From NCBI GenBank assembly GCA_964577115.1, contig CAZNXJ010000003.1:186001-250000 (forward strand): 64,000 nucleotides of DNA, read 5' to 3'. Positions 16,074-24,349 of the stretch are shown here, piece after piece. Below the pieces are notes generated by a model. The model worked only from the letters and a program-made list of their open reading frames with translations. It was not told where the DNA came from and searched no databases. The first letter of the stretch is position 1. The number at the start of each line of letters is the position of its first letter. The position numbers and the translations under genes are program-made. Origin of the DNA: CAZNXJ01 sp964577115. GTDB lineage: Bacteria > Planctomycetota > Planctomycetia > Pirellulales > Pirellulaceae.

Positions 16074-17090
16074 GTGTGCTCGGTGAATCGTTTGTCCATT
16101 GGGCTCGTGGGGTGCGGGCTGTTCGGCGAAAGCCATTTGCAGGCCTTTCGCATGATCCCGCAGGCGCGCATCGAAGCCGTGTTCGACACGGTGCCGGAGC
16201 GCGCCGAACGCCTTGCGCGCGAGTTCCAAATCCCGAAGGTCTGCGCGTCGCTCGACGAGCTGTGCGGGCTGCCGGAGATCCAGGCCGTGGACGTCGTGAC
16301 GCCCGAGCAGCTACACCGCGAGCCGGTGTTGACTGCACTGGCGCGTGGCAAGCATGTCTTCGTCGAAAAGCCGCTCGCCACTGACCTGGATCACTGCGCG
16401 CAGATGATTGAGGCCGCGGCCCAAGCCGACCGTTATCTGATGGTCGGCCATGTGCTGCGGTTCGAAACCAAGTACGCAATGTTGCGCGAGAAAGTCGCCT
16501 CGGGTGCGCTCGGTGAGGTCGTTTCGGTCCACGGACGGCGGAATCGGCGCCAGGCGGATCTCCAGCGATACTGCCGGGCCCACCTGGTGCTCGAAACGGG
16601 CATTCATGACATCGACATGATGCTCTGGTGTGTCGGGAAGCCGGTCCGGCGCGTACGTGGTTACGAGCGGCAGGCATCGCAGGCAGGATGCCCGGATACG
16701 TTCTGGGGAATCCTTGAGTTTGAAGGCGGAGCGATTGGGGTTGTCGAGACGATCTGGATGCTACCGTCCGAGGCTGGAGTGGTGCTCGACGACGCATTTC
16801 AGGTCGTCGGCACGACGGGCGTTGCCCAGCTCCAGTTGATGCCATCGAGCCTGAGCTTCTGGCGGCAGAGCGGTTTTGAAGTTCCGGATGTCAGCTACGA
16901 CCCGCGCGTCATGGGTGGCGCGCGGGGAGCGCTGCGCGACGAACTTGCCTACTTCTGTGACTCGGTGCTCAACCAGCGCCCGCTGACCGTCAACACGGCC
17001 CCCGAAGCCCGCCGCGCCGTGCGCGTCGCGCTAGCGCTCATGGAATCCGCCGCTCGACAGCAGGACGTCGAGATCAACGATTGGGCGTAG
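16074..17090 (+). CDS. Gfo/Idh/MocA family NAD(P)-dependent oxidoreductase
   Basis: 338 residues from GTG 16074; a second GTG at 16083 is an equally good start. The N-terminus LSIGLVGCGLFGESHLQAF is the Rossmann glycine motif. HVFVEKPLATD near residue 100 carries the family EKP signature, and HLVLETGIHDIDMMLWCVG supplies the conserved His/Asp region of the C-terminal domain. No Tat signal is present, unlike the many secreted planctomycete members, so the enzyme is cytoplasmic. These enzymes oxidise or reduce sugars, inositols and their derivatives. The close spacing to the secreted glycoside-hydrolase-like protein fits a carbohydrate pathway; the substrate is unknown. Confidence 0.88.
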   Translation: MCSVNRLSIGLVGCGLFGESHLQAFRMIPQARIEAVFDTVPERAERLAREFQIPKVCASLDELCGLPEIQAVDVVTPEQLHREPVLTALARGKHVFVEKPLATDLDHCAQMIEAAAQADRYLMVGHVLRFETKYAMLREKVASGALGEVVSVHGRRNRRQADLQRYCRAHLVLETGIHDIDMMLWCVGKPVRRVRGYERQASQAGCPDTFWGILEFEGGAIGVVETIWMLPSEAGVVLDDAFQVVGTTGVAQLQLMPSSLSFWRQSGFEVPDVSYDPRVMGGARGALRDELAYFCDSVLNQRPLTVNTAPEARRAVRVALALMESAARQQDVEINDWA

Positions 17091-17092
17091 TA

Positions 17093-17116
17093 GCAGCCGC
17101 GGACCCGCGTGGCTGC
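17093..17116. terminator. Hairpin between convergent genes
   Basis: GCAGCCGCG (17093-17101) can pair with CGCGTGGCTGC (17106-17116) with a two-base bulge. It lies just after the oxidoreductase stop and before the stop of the convergent DUF2071 gene. No T-tract, so it is only a possible two-way terminator. Confidence 0.35.
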
Positions 17117-17122
17117 GAATAC

Positions 17123-17851
17123 TTACAGGCGAGCGCCTCCTTGGCGGAGTGCAAACACCTCGACGTCGACGCCGGGCGAGTAGTGCGCGTAGAGCGGAGG
17201 TCCGGACGCCGTGGGAAGTCCCGCCGCCGTGAATAGCGATTCCACACATTCTTCCACCACCGCCCCTTCGAGCGGATAAGACGGATGGTGGACTTGTCCG
17301 GTGAAGATCGTGCCTGCGCGAGACACGAACAAGAGATACCGCTCGACCAGGAAAAACTCGAGGCTCCCCGGACCGGGTGTGCTGAGCGGCCGATCGATGG
17401 CGTACCGCATCTTCAGCCGGGCTTCGGAGAAATGCCGCTGTACGCTGTAGTCAACGGTCGAAGCGTGCTGCTGGAAATGCATCCGGGCGTAGAAATAAGG
17501 AAGGCCCCAAGCCAGCCGCGCGGCGGTCACCGCGGGCAGCGAGTTGGCATCGAGCGAAAAGAAATAGACGCCAGGCTGGTCCTCGTACGTGACGTATGTA
17601 CGCACGTTCGTTTCGAGGAAATTGAAACTGGCTAGCTCGGGGATCCAACGCGGCCGAACGTGCTCCATCCGAAACGGAACGATCCCGACGAAGCACGAGC
17701 CTTCCCAGAGATCGAGCTCCAGCGCGGCAGGCACCAGCGGCCGTACGATATCGGGCGGCAATGCCCAGTGCGCAAATAACAAATTGCGCCAGCGTTGATA
17801 TCCCGCGGGCCGCTCGGCAGGCCGCCGCTTGGGTGCAAGCCGATCGATCAC
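17123..17851 (-). CDS. DUF2071 (YqjF-like) family protein
   Basis: 242 residues from a GTG start (complement of 17849-17851). Family features: QRWRNLLFAHWALPPDIVRPLVPAALELDLWEGSCFVGIVPFRMEHVRPR at the N-terminus, NFLETNVRTYVTYEDQPGVYFFSLDANS in the middle, and LEFFLVERYLLFVSRAG late in the protein. The fold is predicted to be like acetoacetate decarboxylase, but the enzymatic role of DUF2071 proteins is not known. No signal peptide or membrane helix. It converges on the oxidoreductase gene and is followed on its other side by a 102-bp gap and the DUF6655-like lipoprotein on the same strand; a functional link is not evident. Confidence 0.82.
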   Translation of the reverse strand: MIDRLAPKRRPAERPAGYQRWRNLLFAHWALPPDIVRPLVPAALELDLWEGSCFVGIVPFRMEHVRPRWIPELASFNFLETNVRTYVTYEDQPGVYFFSLDANSLPAVTAARLAWGLPYFYARMHFQQHASTVDYSVQRHFSEARLKMRYAIDRPLSTPGPGSLEFFLVERYLLFVSRAGTIFTGQVHHPSYPLEGAVVEECVESLFTAAGLPTASGPPLYAHYSPGVDVEVFALRQGGARL

Positions 17852-17953
17852 GGGCAGCCCCCGTCGTCGAAAGTCGGAGCGAAGCGTAAAGCAGAACGGC
17901 TCGCTCGATCACCGAGCTCGCGCTGCCGTGCTATTGTACCGTTCGCGATGCGC

Positions 17954-18805
17954 TTACCGCAGCACCGGATCCGGGCCCGCAGCGGGCGGTGGAATGCCAG
18001 GCGGCACCTGCGCCGCTGTGGGCGCCGGCATCCCGCCCGGCGGGACGCTGGGCGGTGCGAACGGATACGGCGAAGCCACCTCGGTCGGAACGGCAGGCGA
18101 TGGTTCGTCAAACGATACCGGGACACCGTAGCTCTGCGCGGCTGCTGTGGAGGACTTGTTGAGCCCGGGGATTTGACGAGCGATCTCGGAACTGATGCCG
18201 CCTTGTCCCGTGCGGGCGGTGATCTCCTCGCGCACCGTGCCCGAATTGAACGGTCCGGCGCCGAAGTAGTACCGATTTACGTCAAACGAACGCGCCATCG
18301 TGATTCCGCCCGCGCCGATCGCCTCCCGGGACTTGGCGTCGTACGCAACAAGAGCGAGCTTGGCCGTGCCGATTTGCGTGCGCGTATCGACAAGTCGCAC
18401 TTCGGGGAAGTGAACGGGCAGGGGCAAGGGCAAGGCAATCTGTGGCGAGCCGACGAAGCTTTCCATGCGATCGGTTCCCACACCGCCGCTGCGCACTTCG
18501 AGAATTGCGTCCGCAGCCTCTTCTGTGGCTGCCAGCCGGGCTCCGGCCGCGAGTACGCGGTGCCGCAGCGAGCCGAGGATGTAATTCTTGTCGACCCCGT
18601 CGAGATATTTTTCTTGCACGTAGACAGAGCGGCCGCTCAGCGGCGAGAAATCCACATCGTTGAGCGCTTGATCCACTGCGTTCGAGATCAAAAGCTGCTC
18701 GATCCCGGTCCGTGCCGTATCCGAGGTGTGTGAGGTGGCACAGCCCGCGAACGCGAGGAGAATGACCGACATCGGTGCGAGGCAGCGCGTGATGGTGCGT
18801 CTCAT
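17954..18805 (-). CDS. Lipoprotein, DUF6655-like
   Basis: 283 residues. The lipobox is LLAFAGC with the lipidated cysteine at about residue 22, followed by ATSHTSDTARTGIEQLLISNAVDQAL. This opening, together with VYVQEKYLDGVDKNYILGSLRHRVLAAGARL, is what I know from a planctomycete lipoprotein family named DUF6655; the exact number is from memory. The core ends near residue 220 and is followed by a Pro/Ala-rich tail (about 45 residues) likely to be unstructured. Probably an outer-membrane or cell-envelope lipoprotein. Its role is unknown. It is divergent from the radical SAM operon, with 310 bp between them. Confidence 0.75.
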   Translation of the reverse strand: MRRTITRCLAPMSVILLAFAGCATSHTSDTARTGIEQLLISNAVDQALNDVDFSPLSGRSVYVQEKYLDGVDKNYILGSLRHRVLAAGARLAATEEAADAILEVRSGGVGTDRMESFVGSPQIALPLPLPVHFPEVRLVDTRTQIGTAKLALVAYDAKSREAIGAGGITMARSFDVNRYYFGAGPFNSGTVREEITARTGQGGISSEIARQIPGLNKSSTAAAQSYGVPVSFDEPSPAVPTEVASPYPFAPPSVPPGGMPAPTAAQVPPGIPPPAAGPDPVLR

Positions 18806-19115
18806 GGCCCTCGGACGTCAAGGGAAAACGCCGCGCAGCGGCAGGCGGAGCGCAAATGATTCCGGGAATGAAGCCGAGCGCCCACGGCGCCCGGGTGACC
18901 GCAATTTTGTCTGACCATTGATCGGATACGCGACCCGGTCGACGTGAGAAAATTTTCGGGTTGGAGCGATCTTGCCGGCGAAAGCTCGTAAGATAAGGAG
19001 CCTCGGCATTCTTGACATTCCAGCCCGTTCCGCCAAACTCGTCCCAGCCACGATTTCGCAGTCGAGCGGCCCGGCGGGGGCTGCTCATCATCCTTTCGTT
19101 CCACGGGAGACCACC
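18806..19115. other. Divergent intergenic region with promoter(s)
   Basis: 310 bp between the minus-strand lipoprotein and the plus-strand zinc-ribbon/radical SAM operon. A forward open frame enters from 18972, but its first 48 codons look non-coding. A possible promoter for the plus operon is listed separately. Nothing else is recognisable. Confidence 0.45.
19012..19039 (+). promoter_or_regulatory. Possible sigma70-type promoter of the radical SAM operon
   Basis: Perfect -35 hexamer TTGACA at 19012-19017, then a 16-bp spacer and a weak -10 (CAAACT, 19034-19039, three matches). It lies 77 bp before the GTG at 19116. In a high-GC genome a perfect TTGACA in an intergenic region is suggestive only. 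Confidence 0.35.
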
Positions 19116-19457
19116 GTGATCCTGGCGGCTTACGGATTGGCCGTGCTGTTGAGCCTGTTGGGGCTGTTGTTCATCGTGGCAGCGGGGCAGGGCAACGCGA
19201 TCGTCCGCGTGTTGATCGGCCTGATATGCTGGGGCGCGGCGGCTGCCGTCGTCGCGCTCGCCCGCTTACGGCCGCTGCACATTGTCCACCGCCAGAAGAT
19301 CGACCTTTCGGGCGACGTGTCGGTCGAGCAGATGACCTGCCGCCAGTGCGGCGCGGCGCTCAGCAGCGAATCGATTCGCGTTGAGGCGGGGGCGGTGTTC
19401 GTACACTGCGAATACTGCGGCGCTCATTATCAAATGGAGGAGGCGCCGAAATGGTAG
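19116..19457 (+). CDS. Small membrane protein with C-terminal zinc ribbon
   Basis: 113 residues. GTG 19116 is chosen because it follows GGGAGA and begins directly with a membrane helix (VILAAYGLAVLLSLLGLLFIVAAG); a longer frame from 18972 lacks coding character upstream. A second helix (VLIGLICWGAAAAVVALARL) follows, and then a soluble tail with two Cys-x-x-Cys pairs, CRQCGAALSSESI and HCEYCGAHY, 24 residues apart, forming a zinc-ribbon knuckle. The last codons overlap the start of the radical SAM gene by 7 bp, so the two are translationally linked. Function unknown; it could anchor or sense for the operon. Confidence 0.78.
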   Translation: MILAAYGLAVLLSLLGLLFIVAAGQGNAIVRVLIGLICWGAAAAVVALARLRPLHIVHRQKIDLSGDVSVEQMTCRQCGAALSSESIRVEAGAVFVHCEYCGAHYQMEEAPKW

Positions 19458-20992
19458 CCCTTCTGGATGGCTTGCGGAGGGACCTGGTTGGGCTTTACGA
19501 GCGGCTGGTCCCACCCGCTCGCCCATCGCCGGGGCTCCATACTTTCCGCTTTGCCCCGCCCGGCGGGACCGTGCGCGTGCACCTGCGCATCGAGGATGAT
19601 GGAAGCGGGGTGCTATTCGTCGACGTGACCGACGTCGTGCATTTGAACGCAACGGCCGCCGAACTCGCGTGGTGGGCGTTGCAAGGCGTTTCTCGAAGGC
19701 AAGCCGCGCTCCGATTGAAGGCCCGCTACGGGAGGCGGGCCGAGCGGCAGTTTGCGCGCGACCTGGACGCCATCTACGAAATGGTCGCGCGTTTTGCGGA
19801 TCCGACGCGTGGTTGTCCGACGTGCAGCGTTGCGGGACTCCAGCGTCGCGAACTGTTCAGCATTCCTGTGCGGGCGCCGTTCAAAGCCGACCTGGCGATG
19901 ACATATGACTGCAACAATGACTGCCCGCATTGTTACAACGAGGCCGATCGGCTGGCGCTCGGACTGCTTCCCGCCAGCGACTGGTTTGCCATCGTCGATG
20001 TCCTGCACCGAGCCGGTGTGCCGCACCTGATCTTTACCGGTGGCGAAGCCACTCTGCATCCCGATCTGCTCGAAGTCATCCAGTACGCGGACCAGCGGGG
20101 GCACGTTTGCGGATTGAACACGAACGGCCGCCGCATGGCGCATCGCGAGTACGCCGAGCAACTCGCGGCGGCCGGCTTGAATCACGTTCAAATCACGCTC
20201 GGCTCGCACCGCCCCGACGTTCATGACCGCATGATGCACGCCCATGCATTTACGCAAACCGTTCGCGGAATCGAGAACGCGCTTGCTGCCGGACTCCATA
20301 CGATCACCAATACAACGCTGATGCAGATGAACGCTGACGAGATCGAAGAGACGATCCAGTTCATCTACGATTTGGGCATTCGTACGTTCGCCGTCAACGG
20401 AATGATATATTCCGGCGGCGGCTTCGATACCGGGCAGGCGATTCCCGAAGAACGCCTGGCGCCGATCTTGATTCGCATTCGGGATCAGGCCCAAACGCTC
20501 GGTATGCGGTTCCTTTGGTACACGCCGACGCAGTACTGCCGGCTCTCGCCCGTCGAACTCGAGATTGGCGCGAAGCGCTGTAATGCCGGCGAGTATTCCC
20601 TCTGTGTCGAGCCGAACGGCGATGTGTTGCCGTGCCAGTCGTACTATGTGTCGGCTGGCAATCTGTTGCGAGATCCGTGGCAGCAAGTCTGGTCGAGCGA
20701 GCTGATGCGCAGCTTTCGCGACCGGATCGACGATCCGCGGGGCAGTGGGCTGCCCGAGATGTGCTGGGAGTGTCCCGATCTGGCGCTGTGCGGCGGCGGG
20801 TGCCGTATCGAACGCGAGGCAGCAGCCGGCATCCGCAGCTCGCACTCCGCCGGCTGCTCGGGCGGATGTTGTGGTGGGAACACCTGCGGCTCGTCCGCAC
20901 CCGCCGCGGGCTTTGTCGCTGTCCAATCGCTCGAACAGTCCACGCGTCGCCGGGGGACCGGCGACTTTGGTGCGGAATCTCTAAGGGGCTGA
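19451..20992 (+). CDS. Radical SAM/SPASM protein with PqqD-like N-terminal domain
   Basis: 513 residues. Residues 25-115 resemble a PqqD-like peptide-binding (RRE-type) domain. The radical SAM core starts at residue 145 with Cys154, Cys158 and Cys161 in CNNDCPHCYNEA, followed by FTGGEATLHPDL. The SPASM-type C-terminus has Cys residues in RCNAGEYSLCVEPNGDVLPC and MCWECPDLALCGGGC. Cys-rich residues 469-479 (CSGGCCGGNTC) follow. The layout is that of a peptide-modifying enzyme of the PqqE/AlbA/anSME sort. Next to it are a catalytically dead paralogue and a membrane protein with a Cys-Ala tail, which is a plausible substrate (inference). No small precursor peptide gene is apparent. Confidence 0.9.
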   Translation: MVALLDGLRRDLVGLYERLVPPARPSPGLHTFRFAPPGGTVRVHLRIEDDGSGVLFVDVTDVVHLNATAAELAWWALQGVSRRQAALRLKARYGRRAERQFARDLDAIYEMVARFADPTRGCPTCSVAGLQRRELFSIPVRAPFKADLAMTYDCNNDCPHCYNEADRLALGLLPASDWFAIVDVLHRAGVPHLIFTGGEATLHPDLLEVIQYADQRGHVCGLNTNGRRMAHREYAEQLAAAGLNHVQITLGSHRPDVHDRMMHAHAFTQTVRGIENALAAGLHTITNTTLMQMNADEIEETIQFIYDLGIRTFAVNGMIYSGGGFDTGQAIPEERLAPILIRIRDQAQTLGMRFLWYTPTQYCRLSPVELEIGAKRCNAGEYSLCVEPNGDVLPCQSYYVSAGNLLRDPWQQVWSSELMRSFRDRIDDPRGSGLPEMCWECPDLALCGGGCRIEREAAAGIRSSHSAGCSGGCCGGNTCGSSAPAAGFVAVQSLEQSTRRRGTGDFGAESLRG

Positions 20993-20995
20993 GCA

Positions 20996-22366
20996 ATGAT
21001 CGGCTGGCAGCAAAAGCTCCGGAAATGGTTCGTTCCCGAACCGGCTCGATCCGCTCGGCCGAAGTTGGTCGCGCCGGGGCTGTACGCTTTTCAGCGGTCG
21101 CGCGATGGCGAGTATGTACGCTACCATCTGCGGGTGGATCCGAGCGGCGATGCGATCCTGCTGGTCGCCGCGTCGGAAGCCGTGCGCCTCTCGGCCACAG
21201 GTGCCCTCATTGCCAAACGTCTGCTCGAGGGCGAATCGCCACAGCGCGTCGAGGCGGAGATTGGTGGGCCGTACGCCCAGCATCTTGTCGGAGTGGTGAC
21301 AAAACTGCTCGACGAAATCGGGCGGCCAAGCGCTCGCTATCCCATATTCAACCTTGCCGACCCGCTAGCGGGCGGACCGGCCGCCCAGTTGATGGCGCCC
21401 CTGCAAGCCGACGTGGAACTCGAAGAAGAAACGCCCGTCCAGGAAATGCTCGTCAGACTCTGGGAGGCCGGCGTTCCGCATGTCAGGTTTTTGTCAGGTA
21501 GCGCGTTGTCGATCGAGAACGCTACGGCCGCCGTTGTTGCTGCCGAGGATCTGGGAATGATCGCCGGAATTCGCGCACCGGCGGCATGGTGGGGCGACGA
21601 AGAGCGGATCAAGCAGCTTGCTCAGGCCGGGCTCGACTACGGCGTCGTTCCCTTCCTACCGGACGCCGCCGATCATGCGGCCGTCTTTGGCTTGGACGAC
21701 CAGCAGCGGTTCGCGGAAATCGTGCAAACGATCCAGCGCTGGGAGATGACCCCGGTGCTCGAAATGGCCCTGATGCGCGACGGGATCGAACGGTTCGAAC
21801 GCAAATTGCCCAAGCTGCTCGAGTGGAACATCGCACACCTTGAAGTTTTCGCGCTGGTTACTGAATCGATCGCTACCGACTTGGTTGCCGACGATTCGGA
21901 AACGCCGCCATCACCGGACAGCGCCAACGTGCCCCAGGCCCCCGTGCAGCTCAAGCCCGTGGTGGCCGGGGCTTCGCGGTTCGCACCCTTCTGGCCGGGG
22001 GCGTTGCGGCAGGTGGCCGCGTGGACCGAAGAGCTCGCGGACTCGCAGCCGCTACAGGTGGTCTGGCTGCCTCCGGTGCAATGCCGGCCCGATGACGACC
22101 TGGCCGATGTGGTTCGGTGCGGCCCACGAGCAGGAGGAGACTTGTCGGTCCGAATTGCCGCGGATGGCCAAGTGTTTGCCCCGCGCGGGCCGCTTGTCGC
22201 GGCTGGCAACGTGCTGCGCGAGGCGTGGGATACGATCTGGAACCACGAGGTATTCTCCCGTTATCGCGACCGTGTTGAATCGGTGACGCGTTGTGACGTA
22301 TGTCCCGGACTGGCGGTGTGCGCGGTGGATTGCCCGGCGGATGCGCGCGGTTGGTCGCTCCGGTAA
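20996..22366 (+). CDS. Degenerate radical SAM paralogue lacking the FeS-cluster cysteines
   Basis: 456 residues, three bases after the radical SAM gene. It aligns with that protein from end to end: PqqD-like part (LVAPGLYAFQRSRDGEYVRYHLRVDP), APLQADVELEEETPVQEM in place of APFKADLAMTYDCNNDCPHCYNEAD, then VPHVRFLSGSALSIENA matching VPHLIFTGGEATLHPDL. The segment with CxxxCxxC is deleted, so it cannot bind the catalytic cluster. At the C-terminus it keeps GNVLREAWDTIWNHEVFSRYRDR and a Cys433/436/442/446 set like the last SPASM cysteines. It is full length and in frame and shows no sign of decay, so it is likely a pseudo-enzyme partner or substrate-presenting subunit (inference), not a pseudogene. 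Confidence 0.85.
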   Translation: MIGWQQKLRKWFVPEPARSARPKLVAPGLYAFQRSRDGEYVRYHLRVDPSGDAILLVAASEAVRLSATGALIAKRLLEGESPQRVEAEIGGPYAQHLVGVVTKLLDEIGRPSARYPIFNLADPLAGGPAAQLMAPLQADVELEEETPVQEMLVRLWEAGVPHVRFLSGSALSIENATAAVVAAEDLGMIAGIRAPAAWWGDEERIKQLAQAGLDYGVVPFLPDAADHAAVFGLDDQQRFAEIVQTIQRWEMTPVLEMALMRDGIERFERKLPKLLEWNIAHLEVFALVTESIATDLVADDSETPPSPDSANVPQAPVQLKPVVAGASRFAPFWPGALRQVAAWTEELADSQPLQVVWLPPVQCRPDDDLADVVRCGPRAGGDLSVRIAADGQVFAPRGPLVAAGNVLREAWDTIWNHEVFSRYRDRVESVTRCDVCPGLAVCAVDCPADARGWSLR

Positions 22367-22433
22367 GGCCGACGTCGCGTGACGATCTTCCCATCGAGTG
22401 GCCGATGTAGCAATGGATCGAGCAGGTAAGACG

Positions 22434-24314
22434 ATGAAGCATTCGGCAGGCCCGCGGCGCGGTATTCCACGATCCTCCGTTTTCGCCACCGCGGTACTGC
22501 TGGTGCTGGTTGTGGCGAGCAACTTGCAGGCGCAAGGGTACCGCTTCCAAGTGCAGCAAATGGATTTGGAGGTATTCCTTCAGCCGGATGCGTCGGCGCG
22601 GCTCGATTACAAGATCGTGTTTCAGAACGCGCCGGACGGACGTCCCATCGACATTGTCGATATCGGACTACCGCACGCCGGCTATTCCATTGCGACCATG
22701 CAGGCATTTCTCGATGGGAATCCGCTGGGAGGAATTCAAAGGTCAACTTATATCGATGTGGGCGTCGAGGTGCCTCTTGGCAGATATGCCATCCCGCCTG
22801 GGCAATCCGGGACGCTGACCTTTCGCTGCACGATGCCCAACATGGTTTACGAGGACCTGACTGACGCGAACTACGCTTCGTTTCAAATCAAGCCAACATG
22901 GTTTGATCCCTCGCTTCAGATCGGGACCACCGACCTCCGTATCGGGATTCATTTGCCGGAGGGCGTCCAGGCTGACGAGGTGCGATATCAGAACGAGAGG
23001 CTGCGTTACCATGACCTCGCTCTGGTCGGAGACGAGGCGGCGCCACGCGTACTAGCCTTCTGGCATTTTCCCGCAACAAGGCTGAGCGAGTCCAATCCGC
23101 GCGTTGCCGTTTCGTTTCCTCGGCGTGTGATGACGCGTGTCGTCTCGATGAGTCGCTGGGAACTGCTGGTGAATTGGTTCGCGGGGAGTTCTACCGCCCA
23201 GTGGGTCTCTGGAACGCTGCTCGTCCTCCTGTTCCTCGTTACATACCTGCGCTTTTCGCACGGCACCGGTTTGGTTCTTGCCCTGATTGGCACCGTGCTG
23301 CTCGTTTTCATTTTTGTGAACTCGCCGCGACTGCATCTTCTGTTGTGGCTGCCGATGCCCATCCTGTTTGGGCTGAATGAATACGCGCTGCGCCGCCGCC
23401 GATCGAAATACCTTCCGGCGATGGCGACGGTCGAAGGAGGCGGGATCAAACGCGGCTTGACGGCTCCTCAAGCCGCCGTGGTGCTTGAAATGCCACTCGG
23501 CCAGGTCCTCACGCTGGTGCTCTTCGGGCTCTTGAAGAAAGGCGTCATTCGGCAGGTCCGCGAGGACAAGATTCAGTTCGAAGTGGTGCGCGAGTTTCGC
23601 AAGGCGCGCGAGTCGCGACTGAAGGCGGCCGAGCGTGCGGGAATCGTGATTCATGATTACGAGAACCCGTTTATCGATCGGCTGCTGGCCAACAAACCGG
23701 TTGAGGAAATCAACTTCAACGAGGCGCTCGGCAAGCTCATCAAATCCACCGCCGCTCGCATGGAAGGTTTCGACTTAAGCGACACGCGCGAGTACTACCG
23801 GCGGATCATTCAGCGGGCGTGGAAGGAAGCCGAGTCGATCCACGATGTGGAGAAGAAGACACAGACGGTGGACCGGCATTTCGAATGGATGATGCTGGAT
23901 CCCGAGTGGCATCGCCGGTTCACGACGTGGCACGAGCGGGGCTACGATTATCGGCCTCGATGGTCTCGGCCGATCATCACTTCCTCGGACGGAGGATCGC
24001 GTGGGCCTTCGACGGCGTCTCCCGCACCGACATCTTCAACGTGGCAGACGAGCGACTCGGAGGTCGCCGCGTCGTTTGTCGGTTGGGCTGAGAATACTTC
24101 GGGACGCCTGGCATCGACCATCGAGCCGGCCAAGTTGGGACTTTCCATTCCGAAGGGCATCGTCAACCTGACGGCCGTCGACACCGTGACCGGGGAAGTG
24201 CTCGAAGCCCTGGCGAAGAACAGCGGGGGCCGCCGATCCGGTGGCGGCGGCGGATGCGCATGCGCTTGTGCCGGCTGTGCCTGCGCGTGTGCCTGCGCCG
24301 GCGGCGGCCGGTAG
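22434..24314 (+). CDS. DUF2207-like membrane protein with Cys-Ala repeat tail
   Basis: About 626 residues from ATG 22434 (AGG at 22424-22426); ATG 22413 and GTG 22398 are alternatives in frame. A signal peptide (FATAVLLVLVVASNLQAQ) is followed by an extracytoplasmic beta domain with MDLEVFLQPDASARLDYKIVFQ, as in DUF2207 proteins. Two or three membrane helices follow (VSGTLLVLLFLVTYLRF; LVLALIGTVLLVFIFVN; LLLWLPMPILFGLNEY), then a cytoplasmic domain with a winged-helix-like segment (GLTAPQAAVVLEMPLGQVLTLVLFGLLKKGVI). The last 19 residues are CACACAGCACACACAGGGR, after a Gly-rich linker. The seven Cys use both TGC and TGT, and the Ala use GCA, GCT, GCC and GCG, so the pattern is kept at protein level. 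Confidence 0.82.
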   Translation: MKHSAGPRRGIPRSSVFATAVLLVLVVASNLQAQGYRFQVQQMDLEVFLQPDASARLDYKIVFQNAPDGRPIDIVDIGLPHAGYSIATMQAFLDGNPLGGIQRSTYIDVGVEVPLGRYAIPPGQSGTLTFRCTMPNMVYEDLTDANYASFQIKPTWFDPSLQIGTTDLRIGIHLPEGVQADEVRYQNERLRYHDLALVGDEAAPRVLAFWHFPATRLSESNPRVAVSFPRRVMTRVVSMSRWELLVNWFAGSSTAQWVSGTLLVLLFLVTYLRFSHGTGLVLALIGTVLLVFIFVNSPRLHLLLWLPMPILFGLNEYALRRRRSKYLPAMATVEGGGIKRGLTAPQAAVVLEMPLGQVLTLVLFGLLKKGVIRQVREDKIQFEVVREFRKARESRLKAAERAGIVIHDYENPFIDRLLANKPVEEINFNEALGKLIKSTAARMEGFDLSDTREYYRRIIQRAWKEAESIHDVEKKTQTVDRHFEWMMLDPEWHRRFTTWHERGYDYRPRWSRPIITSSDGGSRGPSTASPAPTSSTWQTSDSEVAASFVGWAENTSGRLASTIEPAKLGLSIPKGIVNLTAVDTVTGEVLEALAKNSGGRRSGGGGGCACACAGCACACACAGGGR

Positions 24315-24349
24315 GGCTCTGCTCAGTCGAATTGTGTGGAGCTCTGGCG

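Noticed and set aside
19613..20926. 437-residue minus-strand frame
   Set aside because: Antisense shadow of the radical SAM gene.
20996..22366. Reading the cluster-less radical SAM paralogue as a pseudogene
   Set aside because: The frame is intact over 456 codons, spacing to the neighbour is 3 bp and the C-terminal cysteines are kept.
24240..24310. Short tandem repeat (microsatellite) at the end of the DUF2207-like gene
   Set aside because: Codons vary at the third position, so the repeat is in the protein, not in the DNA.
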